Source: Adlercreutzia shanghongiae (GTDB taxonomy: Bacteria; Actinomycetota; Coriobacteriia; Coriobacteriales; Eggerthellaceae). From it: a stretch of DNA of 64,000 nt. Both the position numbers and the translations under genes were made by a program. The notes under the pieces were generated by a model that did not search any database, was not told the DNA's origin, and saw only the letters and a program-made list of their open reading frames with translations. Positions 63,516-64,000 of this stretch are shown in pieces (position 1 is the stretch's first letter; each line of letters begins with the position of its first letter). The stretch covers positions 234,634-298,633 of the forward strand of contig NZ_JAYMFI010000009.1 in NCBI RefSeq assembly GCF_035830635.1. The letters run 5' to 3'.

Positions 63516-64000
63516 ATGAGGTTCACCGTTGAGGCGGAGGGCTGCGATCCGGTAGTCCTCCGCACGGCCAGGGACGGCCAGCGCGGCTGGTTCCTGACCA
63601 ATCTGGACGGCTGGCACGGCACACCCGCCCCGAGGGAGGGGGCCGTGGAGGCCCAGGGGCGCGACGGCGACCTGTGGCCCGTGGCCCTCACCCAGGGGCC
63701 GCGCACCGTGACGCTCTCCGGCTACGCCAAGTGCGAGAGCGCCCTGGACGCGGACAGGGCCGTGGCCCTGCTGAACGGCCTGTTCGGCAAGCGTCTGAAA
63801 GTCACGGGCGAGGGCGCGGGCGGCAGGAGGACGGTGCACGGCTTCCTCGCCGACGACCCCTCGCCCAGGCTCCTGGGCGGCGAGTCCAAGCTGGCCTTCG
63901 ATCTGATCGTCACGTGCCCCGATCCCGTAAAGCGGGGAGATCCGGTGCGCTACACCGCATCGGGCGGCAAGTGCGCCGTCCGCAACGATGGGAACACCGG
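63516..64000 (+). CDS. Distal tail protein (cut by window end)
   Basis: ATG 63516 with GGGAGG; 161 codons before the edge. RFTVEAEGCDPVVLRTARDGQRGWFLTNLDGWHGTPAPREGAVEAQGRDGDLWPVALTQGPRTVTL is a Dit/tail-family N-terminal pattern. The protein joins tube and tip complex. Sequence continues to the right. Confidence 0.72.
   Translation, partial: MRFTVEAEGCDPVVLRTARDGQRGWFLTNLDGWHGTPAPREGAVEAQGRDGDLWPVALTQGPRTVTLSGYAKCESALDADRAVALLNGLFGKRLKVTGEGAGGRRTVHGFLADDPSPRLLGGESKLAFDLIVTCPDPVKRGDPVRYTASGGKCAVRNDGNT

Larger units (their letters stand above)
32180..64000. mobile_element. Siphovirus-type prophage, right end outside the window
   Basis: A tyrosine integrase next to tRNA-Val, a leftward lysogeny module, rightward early, replication, packaging, head and tail genes in standard order mark an integrated temperate phage. 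The portal is SPP1-like, a tape measure and -1 frameshift tail chaperone indicate a long non-contractile tail. Genes use AGG and ATA codons visibly more than the backbone. The left boundary is taken just after the tRNA; exact att cores cannot be set because the right end is not in view. All modules read appear intact. Confidence 0.95.

Overview
This window looks like the chromosome of a high-GC anaerobic gut actinobacterium of the class Coriobacteriia, most likely family Eggerthellaceae. That placement is an inference. It rests on strong GC bias at third codon positions, frequent GTG/TTG starts, the actinobacterial order uvrC-rapZ-yvcK-whiA-gap-pgk-tpiA-secG, and a Tat-exported flavoprotein reductase next to a polytopic membrane LuxR-type regulator, a pairing typical of that family. 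No database search was possible; all family names come from reading motifs.

Bases 1 to about 32,200 are host backbone. A truncated PhnP-like metallohydrolase on the minus strand is followed by the translation/transcription operon rimP-nusA-ylxR-infB, then rbfA-nrnA-truB-ribF, an LTA-synthase-like membrane sulfatase (minus strand), and uvrC-rapZ-yvcK-whiA. The usual whiA-gap junction is split by about 5.8 kb of accessory DNA: a LuxR-family membrane regulator, a Tat lipoprotein flavoprotein reductase with a small 4Fe-4S ferredoxin, a second copy of the last 33 bases of whiA, and an AbiEi/AbiEii toxin-antitoxin pair with a long palindromic operator. The backbone resumes with gap-pgk-tpiA-gpmI-secG, tRNA-Leu, a CDF metal exporter, a one-pass membrane protein, a yybP-ykoY-type (manganese) riboswitch ahead of a TerC-family gene, and tRNAs Gly-Cys-Gly and Val.

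From about 32,200 to the right edge lies a siphovirus-type prophage that abuts tRNA-Val(GAC) and is cut by the window end. Its lysogeny module (integrase, surface lipoprotein, membrane protein, XRE repressor) reads leftward. A divergent early region has two repressor-type operators of the same design, small regulators, tRNA-Arg(CCU) and a tRNA-Ile(UAU)-like gene. The replication and recombination block holds an excisionase-like protein, RecB-like nuclease, Erf-family annealing protein, NinB-like protein, SSB, a replisome organizer, a DnaC-like loader and a RecU-like resolvase. Next come a pentapeptide-repeat protein encoded by 59 nearly perfect 15-bp repeats, a train of translationally coupled tiny genes, many encoding Cys-rich proteins, an ArpU-like regulator and an HNH nuclease. 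The packaging and structural genes follow: ParB-DUF4417 fusion, three consecutive MGGRGA proteins, TerS, TerL, SPP1-like portal, a minor capsid protein with a toxin-like C-terminus, scaffold, major capsid protein, connectors, tail tube, tail chaperone with a -1 frameshift site, tape measure, and a truncated distal tail protein.

The observations most worth a second look are the 165-bp higher-order repeat in the pentapeptide gene, the capsid-toxin fusion and its MGGRGA neighbours, three clusters of an oriented 11-bp repeat in the prophage, the whiA-end duplication flanking the reductase cassette, and an octapeptide repeat in the N-terminal extension of UvrC.
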